From DASRDS01 sp035570055 (GTDB lineage: Bacteria; Gemmatimonadota; Gemmatimonadetes; Gemmatimonadales; Gemmatimonadaceae), in contig DATMLM010000039.1 of assembly GCA_035570055.1 (NCBI GenBank), positions 62,001 to 126,000 on the forward strand: 64,000 nt of DNA, given 5' to 3'. The notes beneath the pieces are model-generated. The model ran no database searches. It saw only the letters and a program-made list of their open reading frames with translations, and was not told the DNA's origin. Within the stretch, counting starts at the first letter, position 1, and each line of letters opens with the position of its first letter. Of this stretch, positions 25,701 to 33,989 are shown in pieces. Position numbers and translations under genes: made by a program.

Positions 25701-25948
25701 GCATTGATCCGGTCGCTGTGCAGCACCTTGGCGAGGCGCCGGTAGACCAGCTCGGTCGGGGTCAACTCTTCGTCAGCGAATCGGGCGACAGTCGGATCGG
25801 TGGGATCCGGCGCGGTCGCCCGCACCATGCCGAGCAGCTCCTGCACGACACCATTGATGTAGACCGCCAACGACACGCCGCCGTAGAGGACCACGGCGAA
25901 CCGCAGTTCCCGCCGCACATCCATCGCCGGGCGGTTCAGGTCGGCCAT
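22760..25948 (-). CDS. Patatin-like phospholipase family protein (DUF3376 type), membrane anchored
   Basis: The 1062-residue protein begins with a patatin domain: glycine-rich VLYGGVSLAVYINGV, nucleophile elbow GTSAGG with S102, and the catalytic Asp in AFGDGGYLDNKPF. Patatins hydrolyse acyl esters of lipids with a Ser-Asp dyad. A long helical region follows; the last 150 residues contain three to four transmembrane helices (VLFVAELLVLAGAFLI, LAITLVAVTIAIRVLITV, LLAALVAAAILAGAIL). The total length and tail match large patatin-related proteins with DUF3376. It diverges from the ADOP gene at 26047. Confidence 0.88.
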   Translation of the reverse strand: MADLNRPAMDVRRELRFAVVLYGGVSLAVYINGVVQELLGMVRATAPDPTDPTVARFADEELTPTELVYRRLAKVLHSDRINATGPGTIYTRFIVDIVSGTSAGGINGIYLAKALAHGQQLDQLASLWIQLADMSTLLYDKQSALPHIPYDDPPPSLLNGRRMLKLLYNAFDGMDKSKAAAASRGPLVDSIDCFVTTTDIQGLPIYLSLSDERVTESWHRKFFRFRFQPKVADDFAASENPMLAFAARCTSAFPIAFEPVQIRDIVTVLGAGPTERWQRYFPEYVAPPSVDTDSAIYDVQNHAFGDGGYLDNKPFSYAIDALSAVRGTKPMDRKLIYVEPSPQHPEDVIVATADGAPVPRPTVVENTIAALTLAGQETIRDELQRVAERNQLIDRVDRILSGSDGNLSVLIAGKCFRSSPATFQERADFMRNEGYSWAAEGLQERIDKLGPSYAGFHRLKVASVTDDFANVIAMLAGFPAESDDVRAIRYLARAWRERRFSEEHQKNAPPVSKGIPAATSAPPASDARETENAFLFRFDLSFRLRRLDLTLSRLDTLSAMDDRTDRLVDAIRANIDRVMPDRAQPEDSLFARARTTWTPADVVNIQRAIAVLSKTLSTAYESLRHTQDTLTSRGPRGKPETPANALAAAVDAAALTHESVAKLLALSTETERLAYADQLVGQQWKAFDDIAYAVANRVTPPMREASQLVDTLFTSTAPDNTRWVEVRDVVRFVYDSFECIDSVTYPIRYATAVQGNLSRVDVVRISPEDATEIVNERVDRRPPLSPKLAGTALRNFGAFLNRGWRQNDLTWGRLDGAERLIKAVMAGRDPAQTGAWQTWVAEAHATIFETQVRGDAVAKATGALATAIDADQPATVPADALRDLLSTPAQLRAVYAAGTNIDRTLDRPEAATLIARASRVMGRMLDRLGTDYERPELNRGAVVLSRLGSALWGLVEVATQESLFAIMTRRWLQVLFVAELLVLAGAFLIPPFQGLRSLAITLVAVTIAIRVLITVTRVWLFAGPRWLQRALQLLAALVAAAILAGAILEFRHLGDDLRQLVP

Positions 25949-25988
25949 GCGTCAGTATGGAACCCTCACACGGCCTTGGCAACACACT

Positions 25989-26039
25989 CACGATGTCAAG
26001 ATCGTGTTTCGTTGACGGGCGTCGAGACTACCCTAGCTT
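25989..26039 (+). promoter_or_regulatory. Promoter region of the second ADOP gene
   Basis: Inverted repeat CACGAT-N6-ATCGTG (25989-26006), then TTGACG (26012-26017), 16 bases, TAGCTT (26034-26039), just before the ATG at 26047. The sequence GATGTCAAG inside the repeat also occurs at the padR promoter, so PadR may act here too. Confidence 0.45.
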
Positions 26040-26046
26040 GAGTAGC

Positions 26047-28452
26047 ATGCTGGATACTCTACGCCAAGACGCGCGCTTCGCCCTGCGTCAACTCCGGATC
26101 GCCCGATCTTTCTCTGCCGCCTCGATCGGCACACTCGCGTTGGGGATCGGCGCCACGGTTGCGGTCTTTAGCGCCGTCGAGGCGGTCGTCCTCCGACCAT
26201 TTCCGTTCACTCAGCCGGACCGGGTTGTCAATCTTCATCCGGCTCGGAATGGCGCCGCGATCGCGGTCTCGTCAAACCTCGAGTTCGCCACCTGGCGCGA
26301 GCTCCCTCACGCATTCGACGGCATTGTCGCGATCGCCCAGCAAGCCTCGTTCATCCTGAGTCGCGCGGACGCCCCGCAAGTGCTGACGGGCGCCCGCGCG
26401 ACCTCCGCATTTACTCACGTGCTGGGCGTCGCGCCGGAGATCGGACGCGGATTCTCACCGGTGGATGACCAACCCGGAGCGCCGCACGTCGTGCTCCTGA
26501 GCCACGCGCTCTGGATGCGCGACTATAACGGGAACGGCAACGTGCTCGGCCAGACGGTGCGGCTCGATGGCGACACGTACGTCATCATCGGCGTGATGCC
26601 CGCTTCGCTCGACGCCGTCAGCACCGGGGCACAACTCTGGGTCCCACTCACGCTGTCGTCGACCGATCTGCAGGACTTCAAGGCGCGCTACCTCCAGATC
26701 GTCGGTCGCCTCGCGCCGGGCGTGTCGATGGCACAAGCGGCCGCCGCGGTTGATGCCTCCGAGCGGAAGCTCGCGGCGGAGCACCCGATGTGGGGCACGG
26801 GATATGGCGGGCAAGTGACGCGATTCTCCGACGACATGATCGGCGCGTTTCGCACGCGGCTCTTCAGTCTGCTCGGCGCGGTCTCGTTCGTCTTCCTCAT
26901 TGCCTGCGTGAACGTCACGAACCTCCTACTCTCGCGCGGCAGCGCGCGCGTGCGTGAGATGGGCGTCCGCACGGCATTGGGCGCGAAGCGCGGCCGGCTC
27001 ATCCAACAGCTGCTCACCGAAAGCGCCGTCTTGAGCGCGTGTGCCGGCGCCGTGGGCATAGCGCTGGCCTATACCCTGATGCGGGCCGTAGTCGCCGCCA
27101 GTCCACCCGGCATCCCCCGGATCGAGGAGACGCGCATTGATGGCACCGCGCTCGTCGTCGCCATCCTCGCGTCCGCCGTCTGTAGCGTGCTCGTGGGCCT
27201 CCTTCCCGCGTTCCGTAGCGCGAGGCCGATGCTTCGAGGGGGCTTCAGTGAGACCAAAGACCGTGGTCGTGCACGTGGCGCGCTGGTTGCCGCCGAGGTG
27301 GCACTGGCGATGGCGCTCTTGGCCGGCGCGGGCCTGTTGATTCGTTCCGCATGGGCGATCAGCCACGTCGACCCCGGGTTCGACGGCCACGATGTGCTCA
27401 CCGCACAGGTGCTGCTCCCGCCCGCGCGGTACGACTTCGCCAACGGGGTCGTCACCTACAGGGCCATCCGCGATGCCGTTGCCCGAACGCCGGGCGTGCG
27501 GCAAGTCGCTCTGACGTCGTCGGCGCCGCTCACGCCACCCATCCAAGTCGGCATCGGCGCCGAAGGCCGGCCATACATCGACGGCGAGCGCCTCGTCACC
27601 AACATGGCCATGGTGAGTCCCGATTACTTCGCCACGATGAAGCTTCGTATGCGCTCGGGCCGCGACTTCGCCCAGACGGACAACGCGAACGCGCCACTGG
27701 TCGCGATTATCAACCAGGCGCTTGCCAAGAAGTTCTGGCCGAATGAGAACGCGGTCGGCAAGCGCTTCGAAGGCATGGATCCCAGCCACCAACACCTCAT
27801 GCAGGTGGTCGGTGTCATCGACGATGCCAGGACCATTGGCCTCGAGCAGGCCCCCACGCCGGAGTTCTACATCCCGTTCGAGCAGGTCCCGCCGCCGGTC
27901 TGGTCCGGCCTCGGTGGCTCACTCGTCATTGCCGCGCGCACGGCGACTGACCCCGCGACCATGGAGCGCGCCCTCCGCCAAGCGGTCACCAGCATCGATC
28001 CGAGCCTGCCGCTCGCCCAGGTCGCGACGATGGACCAACTGGCCCGTACATCGCGCGCCACCGCGCGCTTCAATACGCTGCTTTTAGGGTTACTGGGCGC
28101 GATCGCGCTCCTGTTGGCGAGCGTCGGCGTCTACGGCGTGATCGCCTACTCCGTCGCCCAGCGCACCCGCGAGATCGCGCTCCGGATGGCCTTGGGCGCG
28201 ACACCGCCCGCGATCGCCGCGCTCGTCGTGCGCCATGGACTCACGCCGATCGTGATCGGGGCAGTGATCGGCGGCGTGTTGTCGGCGGCCACCACGCGTC
28301 TCTTGCGCGAGCAACTCTATGGCGTGGGGCCCGGCGATCCTACGACAATCCTGGCGATCGCGACGCTTCTCCTCATCGTCTCGCTGGTCGCGGCCTGCAT
28401 CCCGACCTGGCGCGCCATGACCATCTCGCCGGCTCGCGCATTGACGGCATAA
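26047..28452 (+). CDS. ADOP-family permease (second copy)
   Basis: The 801-residue duplicated permease begins MLDTLRQDARFALRQLRIARSF, the usual ADOP start, with FtsX-type repeats (LGIGATVAVFSAVEAVVLRPF; ARVREMGVRTALGAKRGRLIQQLLTES; QRTREIALRMALGATPPAIAALVVRHG). It lacks the PadR-linked N-terminal cap of the copy at 19779. The ATG at 26047 is chosen on homology of the start; the frame runs 90 bases further upstream across the promoter. No ATPase gene is adjacent. Confidence 0.9.
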   Translation: MLDTLRQDARFALRQLRIARSFSAASIGTLALGIGATVAVFSAVEAVVLRPFPFTQPDRVVNLHPARNGAAIAVSSNLEFATWRELPHAFDGIVAIAQQASFILSRADAPQVLTGARATSAFTHVLGVAPEIGRGFSPVDDQPGAPHVVLLSHALWMRDYNGNGNVLGQTVRLDGDTYVIIGVMPASLDAVSTGAQLWVPLTLSSTDLQDFKARYLQIVGRLAPGVSMAQAAAAVDASERKLAAEHPMWGTGYGGQVTRFSDDMIGAFRTRLFSLLGAVSFVFLIACVNVTNLLLSRGSARVREMGVRTALGAKRGRLIQQLLTESAVLSACAGAVGIALAYTLMRAVVAASPPGIPRIEETRIDGTALVVAILASAVCSVLVGLLPAFRSARPMLRGGFSETKDRGRARGALVAAEVALAMALLAGAGLLIRSAWAISHVDPGFDGHDVLTAQVLLPPARYDFANGVVTYRAIRDAVARTPGVRQVALTSSAPLTPPIQVGIGAEGRPYIDGERLVTNMAMVSPDYFATMKLRMRSGRDFAQTDNANAPLVAIINQALAKKFWPNENAVGKRFEGMDPSHQHLMQVVGVIDDARTIGLEQAPTPEFYIPFEQVPPPVWSGLGGSLVIAARTATDPATMERALRQAVTSIDPSLPLAQVATMDQLARTSRATARFNTLLLGLLGAIALLLASVGVYGVIAYSVAQRTREIALRMALGATPPAIAALVVRHGLTPIVIGAVIGGVLSAATTRLLREQLYGVGPGDPTTILAIATLLLIVSLVAACIPTWRAMTISPARALTA

Positions 28453-28495
28453 CTCGCCGAATTTACCCGATGTCGTGTCCGGTAGTCCGATAGAT

Positions 28496-28765
28496 ATGGA
28501 ACTCGATGTGGGACTCGGACAACTGCAACGGGTGTTTGGCGAGTGGGCCGGCGTCTTCGGCGGCGGCGAGTGGGTGATGATCGGCGACGAGCGCAAGCCG
28601 CTCGCGTGGCTCCTCACGAGTCTCTCGCGCTGCCAGGATCAGATGCCCTCGTCCGTCTGCGTCGTGCTCGACATGAAGGATGGCTCGACCTTCGCCCAAG
28701 CCGTCCGCTCCATTCGCGCCCGCCGCCGCCAAAAGCCCAAGCGCTCCCGCAAGCGGATGGCGTGA
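28496..28765 (+). CDS. Hypothetical small basic protein
   Basis: An 89-residue frame (MELDVGLGQLQRVFGEWAGVFGGGEWVMIGDERKPLAW...) ending in a strongly basic tail KAQA-like R/K run (RRRQKPKRSRKRMA). A GTG at 28475 would add seven residues. The segment VCVVLDMKDGSTFAQAVRSIR looks like a folded core. No family recognised; it lies 43 bases after the ADOP stop. Confidence 0.45.
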   Translation: MELDVGLGQLQRVFGEWAGVFGGGEWVMIGDERKPLAWLLTSLSRCQDQMPSSVCVVLDMKDGSTFAQAVRSIRARRRQKPKRSRKRMA

Positions 28766-28771
28766 CCGCCC

Positions 28772-28858
28772 TCAGCGCGCGGTGTACACCGTCGCGACAA
28801 TAGCGACCACGGCATAGATCACCGTGCTGGCCGGCAGCTTGTCGCCGAATTCCGACAT
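28772..28858 (-). CDS. Possible 28-residue membrane peptide
   Basis: MSEFGDKLPASTVIYAVVAIVATVYTAR is a start followed by one hydrophobic segment. No ribosome site is visible and it lies in a short intergenic region between plus-strand genes. Weak support. Confidence 0.2.
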   Translation of the reverse strand: MSEFGDKLPASTVIYAVVAIVATVYTAR

Positions 28859-28938
28859 GGAAAGCAAGAGTCTGTTGATTGTTTGCACGGCTAAGAGACG
28901 AAAGGCACAAGCCGTGCGCAACGCGCCGGGAACTATAT

Positions 28939-28958
28939 ATTCAACCCGTTGGTTGAAT
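28939..28958. promoter_or_regulatory. Perfect palindromic operator before the DUF899 gene
   Basis: ATTCAACC-CGTT-GGTTGAAT, overlapping an AT-rich TATATATT that may be the -10. The pattern resembles operators of ArsR-type repressors. No such repressor gene lies next to it in this window. Confidence 0.6.
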
Positions 28959-28981
28959 GTATCACAAAACCCGGAGAAACC

Positions 28982-29737
28982 ATGCCGACACACGAGACCG
29001 GAACCCGCGAGGAGTGGCTCAAAGCACGCCTCACGCTGCTGGACGCCGAGAAGGAGCTCACGCGGCACAGCGATGACCTAGCGCGCCGGCGGCAAGAATT
29101 GCCTTGGGTGCCGGTCGAAAAAGCCTATCAATTCGACACGGACGATGGACGCGCCTCACTGCCGGACCTCTTCAAGGGCCGCTCACAGCTCCTCGTCTAT
29201 CATTTCATGTTCGGCCCCGACTTCAAGGCGGGTTGCCCATCCTGCTCATCGATCGCCGACGGATTCAACGGCGTCGCCGTCCACCTCGCCAATCACGACG
29301 TCATGCTGTGGGCGATCTCGCGCGGCCCGCTCGCGAAACTCCAAGCGTTCAGGAAGCGGATGGGCTGGACGTTCCCCTGGGCGTCATCGGGTAACACCGA
29401 CTTCAACGCCGACTACGCGGCCTCGTTTACCGACCAGCAACAGCGCGAAGGCATCGAATACAATTTCCGGCGCGAGGCCCCGGTGGACATCGCCGCCGGA
29501 GGTACCGACATCGACCACGCGGGCCAAGCCGGAACCGATGACCTCACGTTTCTGCGCGAGCGGCCCGGCGTCAGCGCGTTCGTGCTCGAGGATGGCGTCG
29601 TCTACCACACGTACTCGGCGTATTCCCGCGGCGTCGATGGCCTGTGGGGCATGTACCAGTGGCTCGACCGCGCGCCCAAAGGGCGCAACGAAGAGAAGGG
29701 CGTCTGGTGGCGCCATCACGACCGGTACCCGATCTAG
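28982..29737 (+). CDS. DUF899 thioredoxin-like protein
   Basis: A 251-residue DUF899 protein: N-terminal EEWLKARLTLLDAEKELTRHSDDLARRRQELPWV, core LPDLFKGRSQLLVYHFMFGP and GCPSCSSIADGFN (CxxC of the thioredoxin-like fold), tail VYHTYSAYSRGVDGLWGMYQWLDRAPKGRNE. The cysteine pair suggests a redox role, but the family is not characterised. GGAG lies just before the ATG at 28982. The perfect palindrome at 28939-28958 probably controls it. Confidence 0.9.
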   Translation: MPTHETGTREEWLKARLTLLDAEKELTRHSDDLARRRQELPWVPVEKAYQFDTDDGRASLPDLFKGRSQLLVYHFMFGPDFKAGCPSCSSIADGFNGVAVHLANHDVMLWAISRGPLAKLQAFRKRMGWTFPWASSGNTDFNADYAASFTDQQQREGIEYNFRREAPVDIAAGGTDIDHAGQAGTDDLTFLRERPGVSAFVLEDGVVYHTYSAYSRGVDGLWGMYQWLDRAPKGRNEEKGVWWRHHDRYPI

Positions 29738-29856
29738 GTCGTCACCCCGCATCCAACTGATTCGGCCACGGCGCGTGTGGCATCCACCCCGCCGGCAGTG
29801 CGCGGTGCTGCGCACGAAGCGAACGTGCGCATCGGATCCGCTGAGAGGGCAGAACC

Positions 29857-31527
29857 GTGCTCGACCGGCACCTTGCATGCATTGCGATTGTGAGCGCATT
29901 CGTGCTCAGCTGCTCGGGCAATTCGACGGGTCCGAATGCGCACGGCGTCGCGGATATCTCCATGATGCCGGATACGCTCACGATCGCCACCGGGGATTCG
30001 GCGGCGATCCAAGCGCAAGCGGTGAACGCGACTGGCACCCCGGTCCCTGATGTGTCGCTCTTCTGGTCGACGAGCGACTCCAGCGTCGCCACCGTCGATC
30101 AGAACGGCATGGTGAAAGCAACCGGCATCGGCGCGGTGAATATCGACGCGAGCACGGCCGGTATCTCCCCGAAACATCCCGCACGCGTGGTGGTCACCGC
30201 CCAGCCGGTCGCGTCTATCGTGATCGCGCCGACGGCGCTTGCCCTATTCGTTGGTGGGGCCTTCCAACTCACGGACACGACCAAGGACGCAACCGGAAAG
30301 GTGCTCGTCGGCCGAGTGGTCTCGTGGACGAGCAGCGACAGCAACGTCGCGTCCGTCGATCAGGCCGGACTCGTGCTCGGCAAGAGGCTCGGCTCGGCGA
30401 CGATAACCGTTTCTTCGGGTTCGGTCAGCGCCGCTGCTGCCGTAACCGTGAGCCGTGTACCGGTAGCGAAGATCGTGATCGCACCGAGCCATCCGACGGT
30501 GGTCGTCGGTCAAGAGACGCAACTGTCAGCAACGCCGCAGGACTCCGCAGGCAACACGCTCACCGGCGTCGCGATCACATGGTCCTCCGCCGATCCGACG
30601 ACGGCGACGATCGATCGGACCGGCACGGCGTCAGGCAAGAAGCCGGGCGCAGTCACCATCACCGCCGCGAGCGGGAGCGTCTCCGCATCGACGTCGCTGG
30701 CCGTGCAAGCCCCGTCGGCAAACGCGGTCACCGTGTCGCCACAATCATCGAGTCTGATCGTCGGACAGACGCTGACCGTGACGGCAGTGGTCACCGACGC
30801 CAGCGGCAGTCCGCTGCCCAACGCGACGGTAAGCTTCTCCAGCGGCGCCCCCGGCGTGGCGACAGTCACGTCTACTGGTGCGCTCACCGCCACGGTGACG
30901 GCCGTCGGATCCGGACAGGCGCAGATCACTGGCACCAGCGGCGGCATAATAGGGACGGCGACGGTCAACGTTACACCGGTGCCGGTCGGCTCCGTAACCA
31001 TCAGCCCGTCGGGCGTGACCATTGCGCAGGACGGTGGCACTGCGCAACTCACGGCGACGGTGAAGGACACCGCCGGGCACGTACTGACCGGCCGCACCAT
31101 CACGTGGACGTCGCTCAACCCTGGCGTCGCGGCCGTGTCGTCGACCGGACTCGTGGTGGCCGTGAGCGCAGGCGAAGCCGTGATTTCGGCGTCGACCGGT
31201 GGCCAATCGGGCGTTGCCGCCGTGACCGTTGGGACCGCCGGCCCCCCGACGGTCAACACGGTCATTGTCACGCCGGATACCGCGACAATCACGAACTCGA
31301 ACAACTCGAGCGTCCAGCTGACGGCGACGCTCAAGGACGCGCAGGGCAATACAATCACGGGACCGTCCGTCACCTGGTCGTCGGACAACCCAGATGTCGC
31401 GGTCGTGTCGTCCACAGGGCTTGTCATGGCGAACGACGGCGGCTCGCACGGCACGGCGACGATCAGGGCGACCAGCGAGGGCAAGCAGGGCACGGCCACC
31501 GTGATCGTCGTCAACTCAGGCGGCTGA
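29857..31527 (+). CDS. Lipoprotein with six BIG2 (Ig-like) repeats
   Basis: A 556-residue surface protein. The GTG start at 29857 has GAGAGG upstream; a signal peptide with lipobox VLSC (C19) follows. Six consecutive Ig-like group 2 repeats of about 80-85 residues cover the rest, each with the pattern I-P-xxx-G-x-Q-L-A-T-D-G-WxSxxPxVAxVxxxGxVxxxxxGxAxI. Such repeats act as adhesion or spacer modules on the outer face of the cell. The C-terminus ends after repeat six with no anchor. Its stop overlaps that of the sigma-54 regulator by 17 bases. Confidence 0.9.
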   Translation: MLDRHLACIAIVSAFVLSCSGNSTGPNAHGVADISMMPDTLTIATGDSAAIQAQAVNATGTPVPDVSLFWSTSDSSVATVDQNGMVKATGIGAVNIDASTAGISPKHPARVVVTAQPVASIVIAPTALALFVGGAFQLTDTTKDATGKVLVGRVVSWTSSDSNVASVDQAGLVLGKRLGSATITVSSGSVSAAAAVTVSRVPVAKIVIAPSHPTVVVGQETQLSATPQDSAGNTLTGVAITWSSADPTTATIDRTGTASGKKPGAVTITAASGSVSASTSLAVQAPSANAVTVSPQSSSLIVGQTLTVTAVVTDASGSPLPNATVSFSSGAPGVATVTSTGALTATVTAVGSGQAQITGTSGGIIGTATVNVTPVPVGSVTISPSGVTIAQDGGTAQLTATVKDTAGHVLTGRTITWTSLNPGVAAVSSTGLVVAVSAGEAVISASTGGQSGVAAVTVGTAGPPTVNTVIVTPDTATITNSNNSSVQLTATLKDAQGNTITGPSVTWSSDNPDVAVVSSTGLVMANDGGSHGTATIRATSEGKQGTATVIVVNSGG

Positions 31528-33094
31528 TGCCGAGCTTTTGCATCCGATAGAGGAGGGACGTCCGCTTCATGCCCAGTCGGCTGGCGGCGCCATTCGGGCC
31601 CCCGACGGTCCAATTGCTGGCCTCGAGCGCGCGGAGAATATGCTCTCGCTCCACCTGTTCGAGGCCGTTCATCGGCGCGTTGTCATCGCCGGACGTCTCC
31701 AATTCCGCTACGGGCGCGCGCAGCGCCGAGCCGGTGGAAAGAATGACGGCGCGCTCGATGAAGTTCTGCAGTTCGCGCACGTTGCCCGGCCACCCGTACT
31801 CGACCATGGCATCCATGACCTCGGACGGGATGTCGTCGATGCGCTTGTTCATGCGCCGCGCATACTGCGCCGTGAAATGCCACACCAACCTCGGAATATC
31901 CTCGGTGCGCTGCCGAAGTGGCGGAAGATGGATCGGAAAGACTTTCAGCCGATAGTACAGATCCTCCCGAAAGGTCAATGCCTTGACCATCGCGGGGAGG
32001 TCCCGATGCGTTGCCGCGACGAGGCGGACGTCGACCTTGTGCGTGCGGTTGCTGCCGAGTCGCTCAAACTCCTGTTCCTGGAGCACGCGCAGCAGCTTGG
32101 CCTGCAACTCGAGGGGGATGTCGCCGACCTCATCGAGGAAGAGCGTGCCTTTGTTGGCGAGCTCGAACCGCCCGATCTTCTGCACGATGGCGCCGGTAAA
32201 CGCGCCACGCTCATGACCGAACAATTCGCTCTCCAGCAGCCCGAGCGGGATCGCGGCGCAGTTCAATTTGACGAACGGCCGATCTCGTCGACCGCTCAGG
32301 TCGTGGAGCGCGCGCGCCACGAGCTCCTTGCCGGTGCCCGTCTCGCCCGAGACCAACACGCTTGAATCCGTCGGGGCGACGACGGTCACCAGATTCAGCG
32401 CGCTCTTCAGTGAACGGCTCTCACCGACAATCGATCCGAACTCGGCGCGCATCTCTTCCTCGAGATACTGGCGCTGTTTCGTCTCCTTGTCGCGGTCCCG
32501 GAGCGCCTGCTCGTAGTCCAACGCGTTCTCAACGGCGATCGCGACCTGTCGAGCCGCTTGCTCGAGAAAGGCGACATCGTCGCGTTCGAACCCCCGTTCC
32601 GATCGCTTGAGGGCAGCCAACACGCCGACCACCCCGTTTCTCCCCTTCAGCGGGATATCACAACCAGACCGCAACCCTTCGGCGACCGTGGACTGATAAA
32701 ATTCCGGATCCAGGTCGCGCACGTCCTCAATGCGGTGATAGTGCTGCGTCGTTCCGGTCGAGAATGCGGTCCCGCACATCGAACCGCGAATGGGAAGGAT
32801 CGCGCCGTCACCGATCGCGCCTCGGGAGTCGGGGTTGTACAAGATGGTGAGCTGCAACCCTCGATGGTCCGGATCCGGCAACGACAGGGCGCAAAAATCA
32901 CAGCGCGTGACGCGCAGTAAGCTCGTCGACAACACCTCCACCAGCTGGCGAAGGTCGAGCTTCGACGTGATGCTGTTCGTGATCTCGAGGAGCAGGCGCA
33001 GCCGGTCGCGCTCGAGACGCAGCTCGTCCTCGAGCCGTTCGCGTTCCGTGATTTCGGCTGGCGACACCATGTGAACATCGCCAGCCCGCCACAC
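31511..33094 (-). CDS. Sigma-54-dependent activator (GAF-AAA-FIS, FhlA-like)
   Basis: The 527-residue protein has an N-terminal coiled coil, a GAF domain (about 35-190), an AAA+ domain with Walker A GETGTGKE, the sigma-54 contact loop GAFTGA and Walker B LFLDEVGD, and a C-terminal FIS-type HTH (GGPNGAASRLGMKRTSLLYRMQKLGI). It has no receiver, so a small ligand on the GAF domain should control it. The GTG at 33094 lies four bases after the hydrolase stop; ATG 33070 is the alternative. It is the last gene of the hydrolase operon, whose candidate sigma-54 promoter and enhancer are at 36385-36455: likely autoregulation. Confidence 0.9.
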   Translation of the reverse strand: MWRAGDVHMVSPAEITERERLEDELRLERDRLRLLLEITNSITSKLDLRQLVEVLSTSLLRVTRCDFCALSLPDPDHRGLQLTILYNPDSRGAIGDGAILPIRGSMCGTAFSTGTTQHYHRIEDVRDLDPEFYQSTVAEGLRSGCDIPLKGRNGVVGVLAALKRSERGFERDDVAFLEQAARQVAIAVENALDYEQALRDRDKETKQRQYLEEEMRAEFGSIVGESRSLKSALNLVTVVAPTDSSVLVSGETGTGKELVARALHDLSGRRDRPFVKLNCAAIPLGLLESELFGHERGAFTGAIVQKIGRFELANKGTLFLDEVGDIPLELQAKLLRVLQEQEFERLGSNRTHKVDVRLVAATHRDLPAMVKALTFREDLYYRLKVFPIHLPPLRQRTEDIPRLVWHFTAQYARRMNKRIDDIPSEVMDAMVEYGWPGNVRELQNFIERAVILSTGSALRAPVAELETSGDDNAPMNGLEQVEREHILRALEASNWTVGGPNGAASRLGMKRTSLLYRMQKLGISRLS

Positions 33095-33098
33095 CTCG

Positions 33099-33989
33099 TC
33101 AACTCGCCTCTGACACGAACTGCTTGACGAGCACGGCGGTGTCGTCGGGATTTTCCTCGGGGAAAAAGTGCCCGCCCTTCATCGCCTGTCCACGCGCGGA
33201 CGGAGCCCATTGTCTCCAAATCCCCAATGGCCCACCATCACGCGTGTATAACGTGTCGAGCGGTCCGCCCTCTGCCCACAGATGCAGCATCGGACATTCG
33301 ATGCGCTTGCCCGCTTCCTTGTCGGCCCGATCGTGGTCGACATCGATCGTCGCCGCGGCCCGATACTCTTCGCAGATCCCATGCACACGCGCCGGATCGC
33401 GATACGTTGACACGTACTGCTCCAGTATCTCCGGGCCGAATGAGCCGTGGCCGAAGGGATTGTCGAAGGCAGCCCTGGGCGCACCGAGCAGATAGCTCTC
33501 CGGAAGCGGCGCCAACTGCGAGAGCAGAATCCAGGGCCAATACGTCCGCGCGAAGCGTGCATCGGATCGGTCCCAGGCTTCCATGATTGGGATCACATCG
33601 AAGACGGCCAGGCGCTCCACGTGCGTCGGATGGTCGAGCGCGAGGCGATAGGAGACCCGGCCGCCGCGGTCGTGGCCGATCAGTGTAAACGTTGGAAAGC
33701 CGAGTGTGTCCATCACCTCGACCAACTCCTTGGCCATCGCGCGCTTGGAGTAGGGAAAGTGATCGTCCGTGGAAGCGGGCACGCCGCTGCGACCGTAGGC
33801 ACGCAAGTCGACGCAGATCACGGTATGATCGACGGCCACCTTCGGCGCCAGATATCGCCACATGAGGCTCGTGCGCGGGAAGCCGTGCACCATCAGAATC
33901 GGCGGCCCCTTGCCGTATCGGCGCCCGAAGATCGTGTTGCCGGACACCTCGACGTGAAAATCACCCTCAGTAGTACGCCGTTGCATCAT
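33099..33989 (-). CDS. Alpha/beta-hydrolase, haloacetate dehalogenase-like
   Basis: A 296-residue hydrolase with oxyanion motif HGFPRTSLMWR, nucleophile elbow GHDRGG (an Asp, as in haloacetate dehalogenases and epoxide hydrolases), VDLRAYGRS, and a late His in KGGHFFPEE. The Asp nucleophile and the DLRAYGRS/GHDRGGRVSYRLALDHP stretch fit fluoroacetate dehalogenase-type enzymes best. The ATG overlaps the SDR stop by four bases. Substrate unknown. Confidence 0.85.
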   Translation of the reverse strand: MMQRRTTEGDFHVEVSGNTIFGRRYGKGPPILMVHGFPRTSLMWRYLAPKVAVDHTVICVDLRAYGRSGVPASTDDHFPYSKRAMAKELVEVMDTLGFPTFTLIGHDRGGRVSYRLALDHPTHVERLAVFDVIPIMEAWDRSDARFARTYWPWILLSQLAPLPESYLLGAPRAAFDNPFGHGSFGPEILEQYVSTYRDPARVHGICEEYRAAATIDVDHDRADKEAGKRIECPMLHLWAEGGPLDTLYTRDGGPLGIWRQWAPSARGQAMKGGHFFPEENPDDTAVLVKQFVSEAS

